This document shows positions 1 to 7,950 of a stretch of DNA of 64,000 nucleotides, one piece after another. Origin of the DNA: Crystallibacter degradans (GTDB taxonomy: Bacteria > Actinomycetota > Actinomycetes > Actinomycetales > Micrococcaceae); the NCBI RefSeq assembly GCF_012952295.1, contig NZ_JABBCH010000011.1, positions 1 to 64,000 on the forward strand. Reading direction: 5' to 3'. A program made the translations under genes and the position numbers. The notes under the pieces are model-generated. The model was not told where the DNA came from and ran no database searches. It was given only the letters and a program-made list of their open reading frames with translations. Every line of letters starts with the position of its first letter. Position 1 is the first letter of the stretch.

Positions 1-1
1 C

Positions 2-544
2 GTGCGCGACGGCTACACGCCCGTCCTGGCACTGCCGGAAGGCAAGGAAGGCAACGCCTACGGTTTGATCAGCACCGGAATCGGAACACCTCCCCCGGCA
101 GGGCGGATGCCCAAGACGCTGGACGGAACCGTCACGGATGGCAGCCGCCTGAAAGCAGACGAATCAGTCCTGTTCGCGCCCAAGCCGCCGGACCGGGTCC
201 ACGAGATGCGGCTGACCGGGTCCATGGAGAAATACGACTGGGGCATCAACGGCCGCCGCTTCGACATGGCCAAACCGCTCGACGGCGCCTTCGACCTCCG
301 GCTGAACGAACGCGTACAGGTCAAAATCGTCAACGACACCGACATGTGGCACCCCATGCACCTGCACGGACACACCTTCCAGCTTGCCGACAACGGTGCC
401 CGCAAAGACACCGTCATCGTCAAACCCAAGCAGACCGTGGTCTTCGAATTTGATGCCGACAACCCCGGCCAATGGCTCACGCACTGCCACAACGCCTACC
501 ACGCCGAACGCGGCATGATGGGCGTCTTCTCCTACCTCAAGTAA
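2..544 (+). CDS. multicopper oxidase, C-terminal part (gene starts before window)
   Basis: This is the last 180 residues of a multicopper oxidase whose start lies outside the window. The C-terminal cupredoxin domain carries the copper-ligand motifs HPMHLHGHTFQ (around residue 118) and HCHNAYHAERGMMG (around residue 160). Together these supply ligands to the type 1 copper and the trinuclear centre, with the Cys of HCH as electron relay. Such enzymes oxidise Cu(I), metals or phenolics outside the membrane. It ends just before a strong hairpin. A second, broken multicopper oxidase lies at 17467-19090, so the region seems to have a copper theme. The family call is secure; substrate and N-terminal features cannot be seen. 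Confidence 0.9.
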   Translation: MRDGYTPVLALPEGKEGNAYGLISTGIGTPPPAGRMPKTLDGTVTDGSRLKADESVLFAPKPPDRVHEMRLTGSMEKYDWGINGRRFDMAKPLDGAFDLRLNERVQVKIVNDTDMWHPMHLHGHTFQLADNGARKDTVIVKPKQTVVFEFDADNPGQWLTHCHNAYHAERGMMGVFSYLK

Positions 545-839
545 CCGACCGGGCCGCCGGCGATGCATCTGCCCGCCCGGCGGCCCGCACACCCAGCCAG
601 CCTTCCTTGCCAGCAGAACAATTTTCGTGTGTGATGTGGCCGGGTCCAAGGCGCCTGCCGGACCTGTCTGCGTGGTAATTAAACTGGTTCCGTGCAGGCA
701 GTAGAGCCGGATCAGGGGATGCCGGCCTGACAGAGAACTGCCTGTTCCCGGCGTCGCCCGTGCGGTGCCATTGGATCAGGTGGCGCGCGCCGTCGGGCAG
801 GCCGAAGACTATGGAGAGGATGAGAGCGGCGACAGCCAT
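537..839 (-). CDS. possible small membrane-anchored protein, unknown
   Basis: The ATG at 839 has an AAGGAG motif about ten bases upstream, and the first 20 residues (MAVAALILSIVFGLPDGARH) are hydrophobic. The rest is arginine-rich and resembles nothing I know. It lies downstream of the rhodanese lipoprotein on the same strand and could be co-transcribed. The far end runs into the terminator of the oxidase gene, so the real gene may be shorter or decayed. Only the start region looks convincing. Confidence 0.25.
   Translation of the reverse strand: MAVAALILSIVFGLPDGARHLIQWHRTGDAGNRQFSVRPASPDPALLPARNQFNYHADRSGRRLGPGHITHENCSAGKEGWLGVRAAGRADASPAARSVT
551..586 (+). terminator. hairpin after multicopper oxidase gene
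   Basis: A perfect 10-bp GC-rich stem (551-560 pairs with 577-586) begins six bases after the stop codon of the oxidase gene. No clear T-run follows, so it is terminator-like by position and stem only. Confidence 0.5.
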
Positions 840-935
840 CACCCGTCACTCCTTGGCGGTCGTTGCAACGCGCGGGGGACGCGTTGGGTCGAATACACCG
901 TTATTGGCGGTCACGCGTTGGCCCTCGTGGTGAGC

Positions 936-1397
936 TTATTCCGGTGGATTGGACAGCAGGGGGCGACCGGAAGCGGCCCAGGCATCCATACCGCCGTCAA
1001 GTTCTACGATGTTGGTGTAGCCGAGTGCGATGAGGGCGCGCACGGCAGTGCTGCTCATGCTACCGCTACGGCAGTAAACAGCCAGCGGTGTCTGCACATC
1101 GGCGGGGAGCTTCGCGGCTTTGTCCCCAATCTGGTCATACGGAATCATTTGGTCGGTGCCTGCGATCTGCCCAGCGAACGGAACATGGACGTTGATGGTG
1201 ACCCGTTCCGGTTCCGCCATCGCTGAAGCGAAAGCATCAGGATCCAACAGACGTCCAGCCGGGATCGACGCGGACGGTGCCGCGCCGGACTGGGCGGGGC
1301 CGGCGGCGCTGCCAGTGCCGGCTGCGCCGCAACCGGAAAGCAGCAGCGCCGACGCTACCATCGCGACGAACGTCGAAGTCACTTGCTGAGGTGCCAT
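936..1397 (-). CDS. rhodanese-domain lipoprotein
   Basis: This 153-residue protein starts MAPQQV and has a lipoprotein signal peptide with lipobox LLSGCG (Cys near residue 23), so it should be anchored on the outer face of the membrane. A single rhodanese domain follows, with the active-site loop YCRSGSMSSTA (Cys near residue 108) and the usual GYTNIVELDGGMDAW element. Rhodaneses carry persulfide sulfur or act as redox/sulfur relay proteins. An in-frame upstream ATG at 1487 would give an unlikely N-terminus ahead of the signal peptide, so I prefer 1397, although its ribosome site is weak. The position next to copper and redox genes suggests a role in extracellular thiol or metal chemistry, which is inference. 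Confidence 0.8.
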   Translation of the reverse strand: MAPQQVTSTFVAMVASALLLSGCGAAGTGSAAGPAQSGAAPSASIPAGRLLDPDAFASAMAEPERVTINVHVPFAGQIAGTDQMIPYDQIGDKAAKLPADVQTPLAVYCRSGSMSSTAVRALIALGYTNIVELDGGMDAWAASGRPLLSNPPE

Positions 1398-1741
1398 TTC
1401 TGCATAGTACCTGCCCCGGAATCGGTAGCCATAGATCATCGACGTAAATTGGCTCCCGCCAAGCGGGGGGGCGGCCTGACTGGTCATTTGCCGCGGTGGT
1501 TCCCTTCCGGTGATTATTCACGGCCCGACTGCTTGCAGGTGTTGAATTGTCCCCGGCGCCATAGCTGATGTCCGTCTCAACGAGCCCGCTGTGACCCCCA
1601 ACATCCATTTTCCGCGAACGCCCAGTTGCCGCACCTGGTGAAACCAAACTCCGCCCGGGTACGTTGAACCTCTTGGCCGCGCAGGCGGCGTACCGGCTCA
1701 GCCTGAGCCGGTACGCTCAGTCACGCTATACCGGCACGGAA
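1398..1741. other. intergenic region without recognisable gene
   Basis: About 340 bases upstream of the rhodanese gene. A short inverted repeat (ccggctcagcctgagccgg, around 1692-1710) is visible. I see no convincing coding sequence. Confidence 0.5.
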
Positions 1742-1792
1742 GGAGGAAGACCATGACAAACCACTCACGCGGCCCTGTCATGGTCTTCCTCC
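1742..1792. repeat. 17-bp perfect inverted repeat covering ribosome site and ATG
   Basis: Bases 1742-1758 are perfectly complementary to 1776-1792, with a 17-base loop. The left arm contains the Shine-Dalgarno GGAGG and the ATG at 1753 of the DUF6153 remnant; the right arm contains an in-frame ATG at 1780. If transcribed, the hairpin would bury both the ribosome site and the first start codon. Confidence 0.8.
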
Positions 1793-1872
1793 GCAGCGCC
1801 GGCCTGTTGGCGGGGATGCTGGCCGTCATCGCCGGGATCCTGGGCATGCACGTCATGACCGGAAATCACGAC
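1753..1872 (+). pseudogene. DUF6153 protein, N-terminal fragment
   Basis: From the ATG at 1753 (or 1780) the frame encodes a hydrophobic leader with LLAGMLAVIAGILGMHVMTG. This closely matches the start of the intact DUF6153 protein at 19931 (LLLGLAAVIAGIFGVHIL). After about 40 residues the match ends abruptly at a junction with a helix-turn-helix remnant, and the frame then runs on as nonsense to 2004. The C-terminal half of the family is missing. The Shine-Dalgarno GGAGGAAG is excellent, so a short peptide could still be made. Confidence 0.6.
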
Positions 1873-2123
1873 AGGCTATCGAAGTGTTGGGCAATCGCGT
1901 CCGGGTCCAGATACTGCGCTATCTCGCGGAGGCAGGCCCCTCACTACGTGCAGCGATCGAGCATGCCACTGAACTTTCTGCTCCTACTCTCGGATATCAC
2001 CTGAGCGCGTTGGAGGACCTCGGGGCGATCAGCGGCAACATTCCTATCGGAGAGAAGCGGGGTCGACCCGCGCCGTTGCACGGAACTCATCATCCGTGCC
2101 AGGAATTATCGAAAGGAACATGA
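1873..2123 (+). pseudogene. ArsR-like helix-turn-helix regulator remnant
   Basis: The frame reads AIEVLGNRVRVQILRYLAE, then APTLGYHLSALEDLGAISG and a GEKRGRPAP wing, which is the winged helix-turn-helix of small ArsR/MarR-like regulators. No proper start is present: the N-terminus is cut at the junction with the DUF6153 fragment, leaving only a GTG or TTG near 1881-1884. The C-terminus after RGRPAP does not look like the family. It ends one base before the ATG of the binding-protein gene at 2125. It could be translated as an 80-residue DNA-binding stub, but I read it as a relic. Confidence 0.55.
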
Positions 2124-2124
2124 C

Positions 2125-3084
2125 ATGCGAGCAGTCCCCGAACGTTGGGTCGCCGTGACGGCGGGCACCCTATCCGTCTTGGCACTTACGGCCTGTGGTG
2201 CAACATCGAATCCCCTCGACAACGGTGGAACCTCCGGTCCTGAAAACGGGTCTTTAGTCGTGGGCTCCGCGAATTTTCCCGAAAACGAGACGTTGGCGGA
2301 AATTTACGCAGGCGCGCTAAACGCGGCCGGCATTCCGGCGACTACCAGGCTGTCCATTGGATCCCGAGAGGTTTACGTTCGGGCGCTGCAGGACGGCTCC
2401 ATCGATCTGGTTCCCGATTACAGCGGCAACCTGCTGCGTTACGCGGATTCTGACGCCACGGCCGTCAGCGCCGAAGACGTCATGCAGGCCCTGTCCGCCG
2501 AGCTGTCTGCTGGCCTGGCCGTGCTGGAACCGGCAGCGGCGGAGAACAAGAACTCCATCGTCGTCACGCAAGCCACGGCAGAAGAGTACGGTTTGAAGAG
2601 CCTTACCGATCTCGGCAAGGTCTGCGACCGTATTGCCTTGGGCATGCCGCCCGAAGCTGAGGAGCGGCCGCAGGGACTTCCCGGACTCAAGGCAGCCTAC
2701 GGATGCGTACCCCAGGAATTCGTGCCGATCAATGACTCCGGCGGACCTGTCACCGTGAACGCGCTGTTGGAAGACAAGATCCAGGCAGCCAACGTTTTCA
2801 GCACTTCCCCGCTGATTGCCACGCACAACCTGATCACATTGGAAGACCCGAAGGACAATTTTGCCGCCCAGCAGGTGGTGCCCCTGGTCCGGGAAGACCG
2901 CGTTGATGCCGAAGCAGTCGAGGTGCTCAATGAGGTCTCCCGTGAACTGACCACCGAAGACCTCATCGAGCTCAACGAGGAAGTTTCCGGAGACGCAAAG
3001 CGCAGCGCCCGTGACGCTGCCGCATCATGGCTCGAAGACAACGGATTCACCGCCGGGGGAACCGTATCGCAGTCGCAGGGTTGA
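2125..3084 (+). CDS. ABC transporter substrate-binding lipoprotein, glycine betaine/osmoprotectant (ProX/OpuC) type
   Basis: This 319-residue protein has a lipoprotein signal peptide with lipobox LALTACG. It is followed by an OpuAC-type periplasmic-binding fold: VVGSANFPENETLAEIYAGAL near residue 45, then DLVPDYSGNLLRYADSDATAVS and the late NEVSRELTTEDLIELNEEV helix. These are typical of quaternary-ammonium (glycine betaine, choline, ergothioneine-like) uptake systems of the OpuC/ProX family. No ATPase or permease gene lies beside it, and the downstream neighbour is a broken oxidoreductase, so it is an orphan here. The start at 2125 is favoured by AAAGGA just upstream. Family assignment is strong; the ligand is not determined. 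Confidence 0.85.
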   Translation: MRAVPERWVAVTAGTLSVLALTACGATSNPLDNGGTSGPENGSLVVGSANFPENETLAEIYAGALNAAGIPATTRLSIGSREVYVRALQDGSIDLVPDYSGNLLRYADSDATAVSAEDVMQALSAELSAGLAVLEPAAAENKNSIVVTQATAEEYGLKSLTDLGKVCDRIALGMPPEAEERPQGLPGLKAAYGCVPQEFVPINDSGGPVTVNALLEDKIQAANVFSTSPLIATHNLITLEDPKDNFAAQQVVPLVREDRVDAEAVEVLNEVSRELTTEDLIELNEEVSGDAKRSARDAAASWLEDNGFTAGGTVSQSQG

Positions 3085-3099
3085 TGCCAGGGCAGTTTT

Positions 3100-3480
3100 C
3101 CTTCGCAGGCGGCGCCCACCATAAACCATTCTTCCTTGCGGTACTTGATATTTTCGAAGGCCGTCTGGAAGGCTTCGCTGTAACTGGGGAACCGTGCCAC
3201 CTGGTCATGCAGGGTGGTAGTCGGCACCTTTGCCCGGATTGCAAGAGATGCCTGGTGGACCCACTCCCCCGGCCAGCGGCGCCACGCCCCAGGCCCCGGT
3301 ACGATTCAGCGTGTCGATGAGCAGGCCCACTTGCCCCCGCGGGTCGCGTTCATAGGTCCACGGCCGGGCAGTCGCTCCAGCCAGATCCAAATCGGCGAAG
3401 CGGGTGTTAATGCCCTGTTGGTCGGCCTGTGCCTGGGTAAGCCCGGCTGCAGCAATTTCAGGATCGCGAAAACCACCTAA
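3100..3480 (-). pseudogene. FAD/NAD(P) oxidoreductase (mercuric-reductase-like), C-terminal fragment with frameshift
   Basis: Reading the minus strand from 3480, one frame gives GFRDPEIAAAGLTQAQADQQ and later LLIDTLNRTGAWGVAPLAG, then breaks. Another frame continues EWVHQASLAIRAKVPTTTLH and FPSYSEAFQTAFENIKY. Together these are the dimerisation domain of pyridine-nucleotide disulfide oxidoreductases of the mercuric-reductase type. A single-base shift near 3270 separates the two frames, and the FAD- and NAD-binding domains are absent. This is a dead remnant. Confidence 0.75.
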
Positions 3481-3733
3481 ACGGCGAATCCCCGTTACTC
3501 AGTGCTTCACGATACCCAGTGGAGAGCATATCGCTTTCGTTGAGGCCTGATTCCTCGGGAAAGGTGGGCCACCCGGGTCAAGTGGCGTGGTGTAACGCGG
3601 CAACGGCACTACACCACGCGAATGGACCTGGCCTGAGAACCCGTCTCCGCCGCCGCTCGCCGTCTTCGATTAGCACAACTTCGCGGATAGTGCAGAGGCA
3701 GCCGGGGCCTGCCAATGCTCCAGGATGTAACGG

Positions 3734-4381
3734 CTATGCGCTGCCCGCCCCGCCGCGGGCGTCAGCGGCCCGGCCGGCGTTACGTTTCCTGCTGCCCGAA
3801 AACCAGTTACTGGCACCGGGCAGCACGCTGATGACCAGGGCGGCGGCGGCCAGCACCAGTTGTACGCCCAGCAGCAGGCGCAGATAGTCTTCCCCGCCGC
3901 CCGGGGCAACGAGGACTGCGTCCGCGAGCACGGCCGCACCGCCATGGGATAACAGGACGCCCAACTGCACCCAGCGCACCCACCCCCGTTGACGCATCAT
4001 CGGCCGCAGCAACAGCGCCTCGATCACGATGATAAGCACCAGGACGCCCAGACTGCCCCAATGCGCCAGGGCCGCCACGGCGTCCAGGGTCTGCGAATCC
4101 TGGTCCGGACCAAGTTCGGCGGCAAGTGCCCGAAGCCACTCCAACCGGGCATCCCGAGACAGGTACGCGAACACGATGGCAACGAATCCGGCCAGGAAAC
4201 TGAGAAGCCACAGGGTACGTGTTGCCTTCACCTGCCGCGGGGGCCCGGACTGTACGGGCGGCGGAGGCACTTCCGACGGTCCGGGTCTCGGAGGCCCAGA
4301 CGGTCCTGTCTGCGTCCACGCCGCAGGCTCCACCCCGCCTACCTGGCCGGCGGAACCGGGCCTTCCCTGCTCTTCAGACAT
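3734..4381 (-). CDS. hypothetical membrane protein with proline-rich N-terminus
   Basis: This 215-residue protein has a disordered N-terminal 50 residues rich in Gly and Pro (GPSGPPRPGPSEVPPPPVQS). About four predicted membrane helices follow, for example TLWLLSFLAGFVAIVFAYL, LGVLVLIIVIEALLL and LLLGVQLVLAAAALVISVL. The tail is basic. I do not recognise the family. It stands alone between a broken oxidoreductase and a long non-coding stretch. The ATG at 4381 has only a weak ribosome site. Confidence 0.6.
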   Translation of the reverse strand: MSEEQGRPGSAGQVGGVEPAAWTQTGPSGPPRPGPSEVPPPPVQSGPPRQVKATRTLWLLSFLAGFVAIVFAYLSRDARLEWLRALAAELGPDQDSQTLDAVAALAHWGSLGVLVLIIVIEALLLRPMMRQRGWVRWVQLGVLLSHGGAAVLADAVLVAPGGGEDYLRLLLGVQLVLAAAALVISVLPGASNWFSGSRKRNAGRAADARGGAGSA

Positions 4382-5097
4382 TCCCGTAATCTAACTCACC
4401 CCTCCCTGCAGTGTCGAACCAGGGCGAACCAGAGCCAGAGCATAAAGGGTCCAAAACCGGAGAACATCGTCGAGGACGAAGACGGCAGAGAAGACGGCAG
4501 ACAGGACTACCCATCGTGTCCCCACCGGGGATCTGGACCTGGACCAGTGGCTCACGCATCGCATCGCCGCCTCGGCCCACCTGACCGGGCGCTTCGTCGA
4601 TATTACCGCCGCGGAAACATCCTCGCGCTCCACCGCGGTTCAAGGCCCGGGCACTGGCCTACAACCTCAAGGAATTTCGACGTAGCAGCGCTGAAAAGCG
4701 CAGAGAGGCGACTACTGACCCAGAATTCACCTAGTCGCGACCGATCATGGGGTCCGGGCTCGAACAGCAACGAACTGATGGCACCGGTGCTTACTGCAGC
4801 TAGATCAGGAGTTCCCTTCAGGCCAGAACGAGAAGCGATGATCCCTCAGTTCTGCAATTCGGCCCTCTGAACTCCCCGACTCCACAAGCATAGGCACCTC
4901 CGCTCTGGGACGCCGGTTGTGGGGCGGTGGCCGCGGTACAGCCTTTACTGCCCCTTTGTAGGTGTTTCTGCGCTAAAAGCGACAGCTGGACGCGGGAGCT
5001 ACGTTGTCCGGCAATTCTCTCCACCGCGGGTTTGGCAGCTTCCGGTGTGGTACCGGGAGTATTCGTCTCCGACTGCAAGCCCGGTAGAGTGAAAATG
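4382..5097. other. long intergenic stretch before terC leader
   Basis: About 700 bases without a convincing gene. A short plus-strand frame near 4530-4680 (LTHRIAASAHLTGRFVDITA) and a hydrophobic minus-strand frame at 4391-4633 look like scraps, but I cannot assign them. Confidence 0.4.
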
Positions 5098-5221
5098 CGT
5101 AAGGGAGTATTCCGAAGCGCTGCACACGTCAACACGTCAGGCACCGATGCCTTGCCGGGTGCAGCGGCCAGCCGGACGGCGGGCGGAGAGACTTGCCCGC
5201 CTCAGTGCTACCCACCTTACG
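5098..5221 (+). promoter_or_regulatory. yybP-ykoY (manganese) riboswitch upstream of terC
   Basis: A closing stem pairs CGTAAGG (5098-5104) with CCTTACG (5215-5221). Inside it are AAGGGAGTA, then CGTCAACA, then GATGCCTTGCCGGGTGC, then GGGCGGAGAGACTTGCCCGCC and CTACC. These are the order and core words of the yybP-ykoY element, which senses Mn(II). That RNA family is known to precede terC/alx and mntP genes, and here a terC gene begins 14 bases after the closing stem. The short gap suggests control of translation initiation. Confidence 0.75.
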
Positions 5222-5235
5222 AAAGCAGGCATACA

Positions 5236-6420
5236 TTGACTGTTTCTCCCCTGATCTGGGGCATCACGATAGTGGTCATACTGGCCCTGCTGGCCTTTGA
5301 CTACTTCTTCCACATCCGCAAAGCGCACGTTCCGCAGCTGAAGGAAGCGGCCATCTGGTCCGCCATCTATGTGGGCATCGCCATTGTCTTCGGTATTCTC
5401 GTACTGATCTACGGCGGGCCGACCATGGGCTCGGAGTATTTCGCCGGGTACATCACGGAGAAGGCGCTCTCGGTGGACAACCTGTTTGTCTTCCTGATCA
5501 TTATCGCCAGCTTCCGGGTCCCGCGCGAGGACCAGCAGAAGGTGCTGCTGTTCGGCATCGTGTTCTCGCTGATCGCCCGCACCGGCTTCATTTTCCTCGG
5601 TGCCGCGCTGATCAACTCCTTTGCCTGGGTTTTCTACGCCTTCGGCCTGATCCTGCTGATCACCGCCGGCAACATGCTCAAACCTGACCACGGCAGCGGC
5701 GAAGCAGACAACTTCATGATCCGGCTGGCCCGCAAGTTCTTCCACACTTCCGAGCATTACGACGGCGACAAGCTGTTCACCATTCAGGACGGCAAGAAAG
5801 TCCTGACCCCGATGCTGCTGGTCATGGTGGCCATCGGCGGTACGGACATCCTGTTCGCGCTGGACTCGATTCCGGCCATCTTCGGCCTGACGCAGAACGT
5901 CTACATCGTCTTCACCGCCACCGCGTTCTCGCTGATGGGCCTGCGCCAGCTGTACTTCCTGATCGACGGCCTGCTGGACCGGCTGATCTACCTCTCCTAC
6001 GGCCTGGCCGCGATCCTCGCCTTCATCGGGGCCAAGCTCATCCTGCACGCCCTGCACGAAAACAACCTGCCGTTCGTCAACGGCGGCGAACCGGTTCCGG
6101 TCTTCGAAATCACCACCGGCCTGTCCCTGACCGTCATCATCGGCGTGCTCGTCGTGACCATCGTGGCGTCGCTGCTGAGCAAGGCCGGCAAAGCGCAGAC
6201 CGCGATCAACAACGCCCGCCGCCACGCTGTCAGTTACCTGGACCTCGGATACACCGCCGACCCCGCCGAGCGCGAGCGTATCTACAACGCGCTGCGCGAG
6301 GAAGAGCGGCAGATCGAACACATGGAGCCGAAATACCGCAACAAGGCCAAGGACGTGGACACGATCCGCGCCCAGGTCGCCGAAGCCCACCGCCAGCACG
6401 AGCAGTACCTGGCCCGCTAG
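5236..6420 (+). CDS. TerC family integral membrane protein (Alx/MeeF-like)
   Basis: This 394-residue polytopic membrane protein has about nine helices. Family signatures include FDYFFHIRKAHVPQLKEAA, the acidic-helix motif ITEKALSVDNLFVFLIIIA and the second copy GGTDILFALDSIPAIFGLT, with the paired Asp residues expected of metal-transport members. The C-terminal 60 residues are charged and cytoplasmic. I chose the TTG at 5236 because it directly precedes the first membrane helix and follows the riboswitch; the same frame is open upstream to 4927, but that part is the RNA leader. TerC/Alx proteins are linked to Mn(II) export, which fits the manganese-sensing leader. Confidence 0.88.
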   Translation: MTVSPLIWGITIVVILALLAFDYFFHIRKAHVPQLKEAAIWSAIYVGIAIVFGILVLIYGGPTMGSEYFAGYITEKALSVDNLFVFLIIIASFRVPREDQQKVLLFGIVFSLIARTGFIFLGAALINSFAWVFYAFGLILLITAGNMLKPDHGSGEADNFMIRLARKFFHTSEHYDGDKLFTIQDGKKVLTPMLLVMVAIGGTDILFALDSIPAIFGLTQNVYIVFTATAFSLMGLRQLYFLIDGLLDRLIYLSYGLAAILAFIGAKLILHALHENNLPFVNGGEPVPVFEITTGLSLTVIIGVLVVTIVASLLSKAGKAQTAINNARRHAVSYLDLGYTADPAERERIYNALREEERQIEHMEPKYRNKAKDVDTIRAQVAEAHRQHEQYLAR

Positions 6421-6970
6421 CCGCTTCCACCCGGGACGAATCCGAACCCCGGCGAGAGATCCAAGAACCTTGGCTACAGCAGCCCCGTGGGTGGCGGGGC
6501 AGGGGCCCGGTTCCTGCCAGGGCACCATGGGTTGCCCCCGGGTCCTTGGTAACGCGGTGCACCGCCGGTAGGAAAGGAAAGACTTGCCGCAGACTGTGCG
6601 GGAACTGAGCGAAATCATGGCGCAGGGCAGGCAGCCCGGCAGTTCATGATGTCCAACAATTTCGCCTTCGACGAGACGGCGACGATAACCGGACAACGTC
6701 GCATGTGCCGGCCACGGCCAGGAGTACCAGCGGGCTTAGGACAGCGCACAAGCAGGACGAGGCCCGACACCGTCCATTACGCATCGTCTCTGGCTTTCCA
6801 GTCGTCCAACGGTCACGTCGTAGGGTAATGACGCCCAAATGCATGCCAGCGAATCCGGTGACATAGATCGCCCTGCCCTGCGGCCGGAATGCACTGTCCA
6901 ATGCCGATGGCAGACGCCATGCTATATACCTGTTCCAACCCGCAGCAACACAACGGAAGCTAGGTGGAGG
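6421..6970. other. intergenic stretch after terC, no gene seen
   Basis: About 550 bases with a small hairpin at about 6480-6500 (GCCCCG/CGGGGC) that may end the terC transcript. No credible coding sequence is visible on either strand. Confidence 0.45.
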
Positions 6971-7438
6971 TCAAGCCGCAGAGCTTGATGAAGTGCCTGC
7001 TGGAACCGGTGGCGGTACGGATTCCCGACGCACACGCGACCTTCCGCCTGCGGCCACGATTGCAGTAACGACCATCAGCGTGAAAGCTGCCGCTCCCGCA
7101 ACTAACACAAACAGCCCGGCGCCAGGAACGTCGAGACTCCGGCCGGAGACGATGGCACTATCGAGGGCATCCAGCAGCAACCACCCGGAGATAAGCGTCG
7201 CGACGGTCCACGCCGATCCAGCTCCCGCACAAATCCACAGCAGCTTCCGCCCGCCTGTCCCGTTATACGTCAGTCCGGTGAACAGTACCGCGATTCCCGC
7301 CACCGAGAGCATCTGAGGTCCCATCATGAACTGACCCGCCAAAACCCCGGCAAGCGCGCATAGCGTGCCGACCAAAATCAACCGGCGGAACAGCAACGGC
7401 ATACGTTCTGCCACCGCAGGGGCATCATGCTGTGACAT
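6971..7438 (-). CDS. hypothetical four-helix membrane protein
   Basis: This 155-residue protein has four predicted membrane helices: LILVGTLCALAGVLAGQFMM, MLSVAGIAVLFTGLTY, LLWICAGAGSAWTVATLISG and GLFVLVAGAAAFTLMVVTAI. The N-terminus is cytoplasmic and the C-terminus is Pro- and Ser-rich. I do not recognise the family and no neighbour suggests a function. Confidence 0.55.
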   Translation of the reverse strand: MSQHDAPAVAERMPLLFRRLILVGTLCALAGVLAGQFMMGPQMLSVAGIAVLFTGLTYNGTGGRKLLWICAGAGSAWTVATLISGWLLLDALDSAIVSGRSLDVPGAGLFVLVAGAAAFTLMVVTAIVAAGGRSRVRRESVPPPVPAGTSSSSAA

Positions 7439-7606
7439 GCGGTCCTCATTTCCGGCCCCCGGGTTTCCCCCGGACCGCTTTTGATCCTTCTTAGGCGAGA
7501 GACGCCTTCACCCCGTCAAGCTGTCGGCGTGGACTGTGGGCCGACATACATGTCCCGCGCACCCGTTTCCATATGCCGAACGACGGCATCTTGGATTCAA
7601 AGAAGG

Positions 7607-7649
7607 ACCGGTGGTTCGAACCAACGCAGTAATGGTTCAAACCACCGGT
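7607..7649. repeat. 16-bp inverted repeat, terminator- or operator-like
   Basis: Bases 7607-7622 pair with 7634-7649 with a single mismatch (a G-T wobble in RNA), around an 11-base loop. There is no long T-run. It lies upstream of the membrane-protein gene starting at 7438, between that gene and IS debris. Confidence 0.6.
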
Positions 7650-7721
7650 CTTTCCCACGCACCTCTTTAGAGGTTTTCCCACCATAGACGTTCTCTCTGT
7701 GAGTTTCCCGTGGCCGGGGGA

Positions 7722-7931
7722 CTATCCCGTTAACGGTCTACCCGGCGGTTTCCATTCGTAGCTTTCAGCGGTCGGGAACCGGTCGCTGAAGGTGATGGCG
7801 AACGCGTTCAAAGCAGGCTTCCAGCGCCTGTCCATCGGGTTCTGCCGGTACCGGCCGGGGCGAGGGACCGGGTGACCAGACAGGCACTTTAGCGCGGCCA
7901 GTTCGGTGGGAATATGCCCGCACGCTTTCAC
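7722..7931 (-). pseudogene. IS256-family transposase, C-terminal remnant
   Basis: The minus-strand frame reads GHIPTELAALKCLSG, then RRWKPALNAFAITFSDRFPT. This matches the end of IS256-type transposases (H-F-P-T-E-x-A-A-L-K, then R-W-K-P-A-L-N-A-F). The catalytic domain is missing. Related pieces of the same family lie at 24860 and 44609. It adjoins the end of the aminotransferase gene at 7951. Confidence 0.75.
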
Positions 7932-7950
7932 TGCCCCCCGATACGGGCGC

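Noticed and set aside
5137-6696. 519-residue open frame opposite terC
   Set aside because: Antisense to a clear TerC gene; composition is that of high-GC mirror reading and no domain is present.
7680-7950. CRISPR-like or repeat array near the 7607 inverted repeat
   Set aside because: Only one inverted repeat is present, with no regularly spaced direct repeats here or elsewhere in the window.
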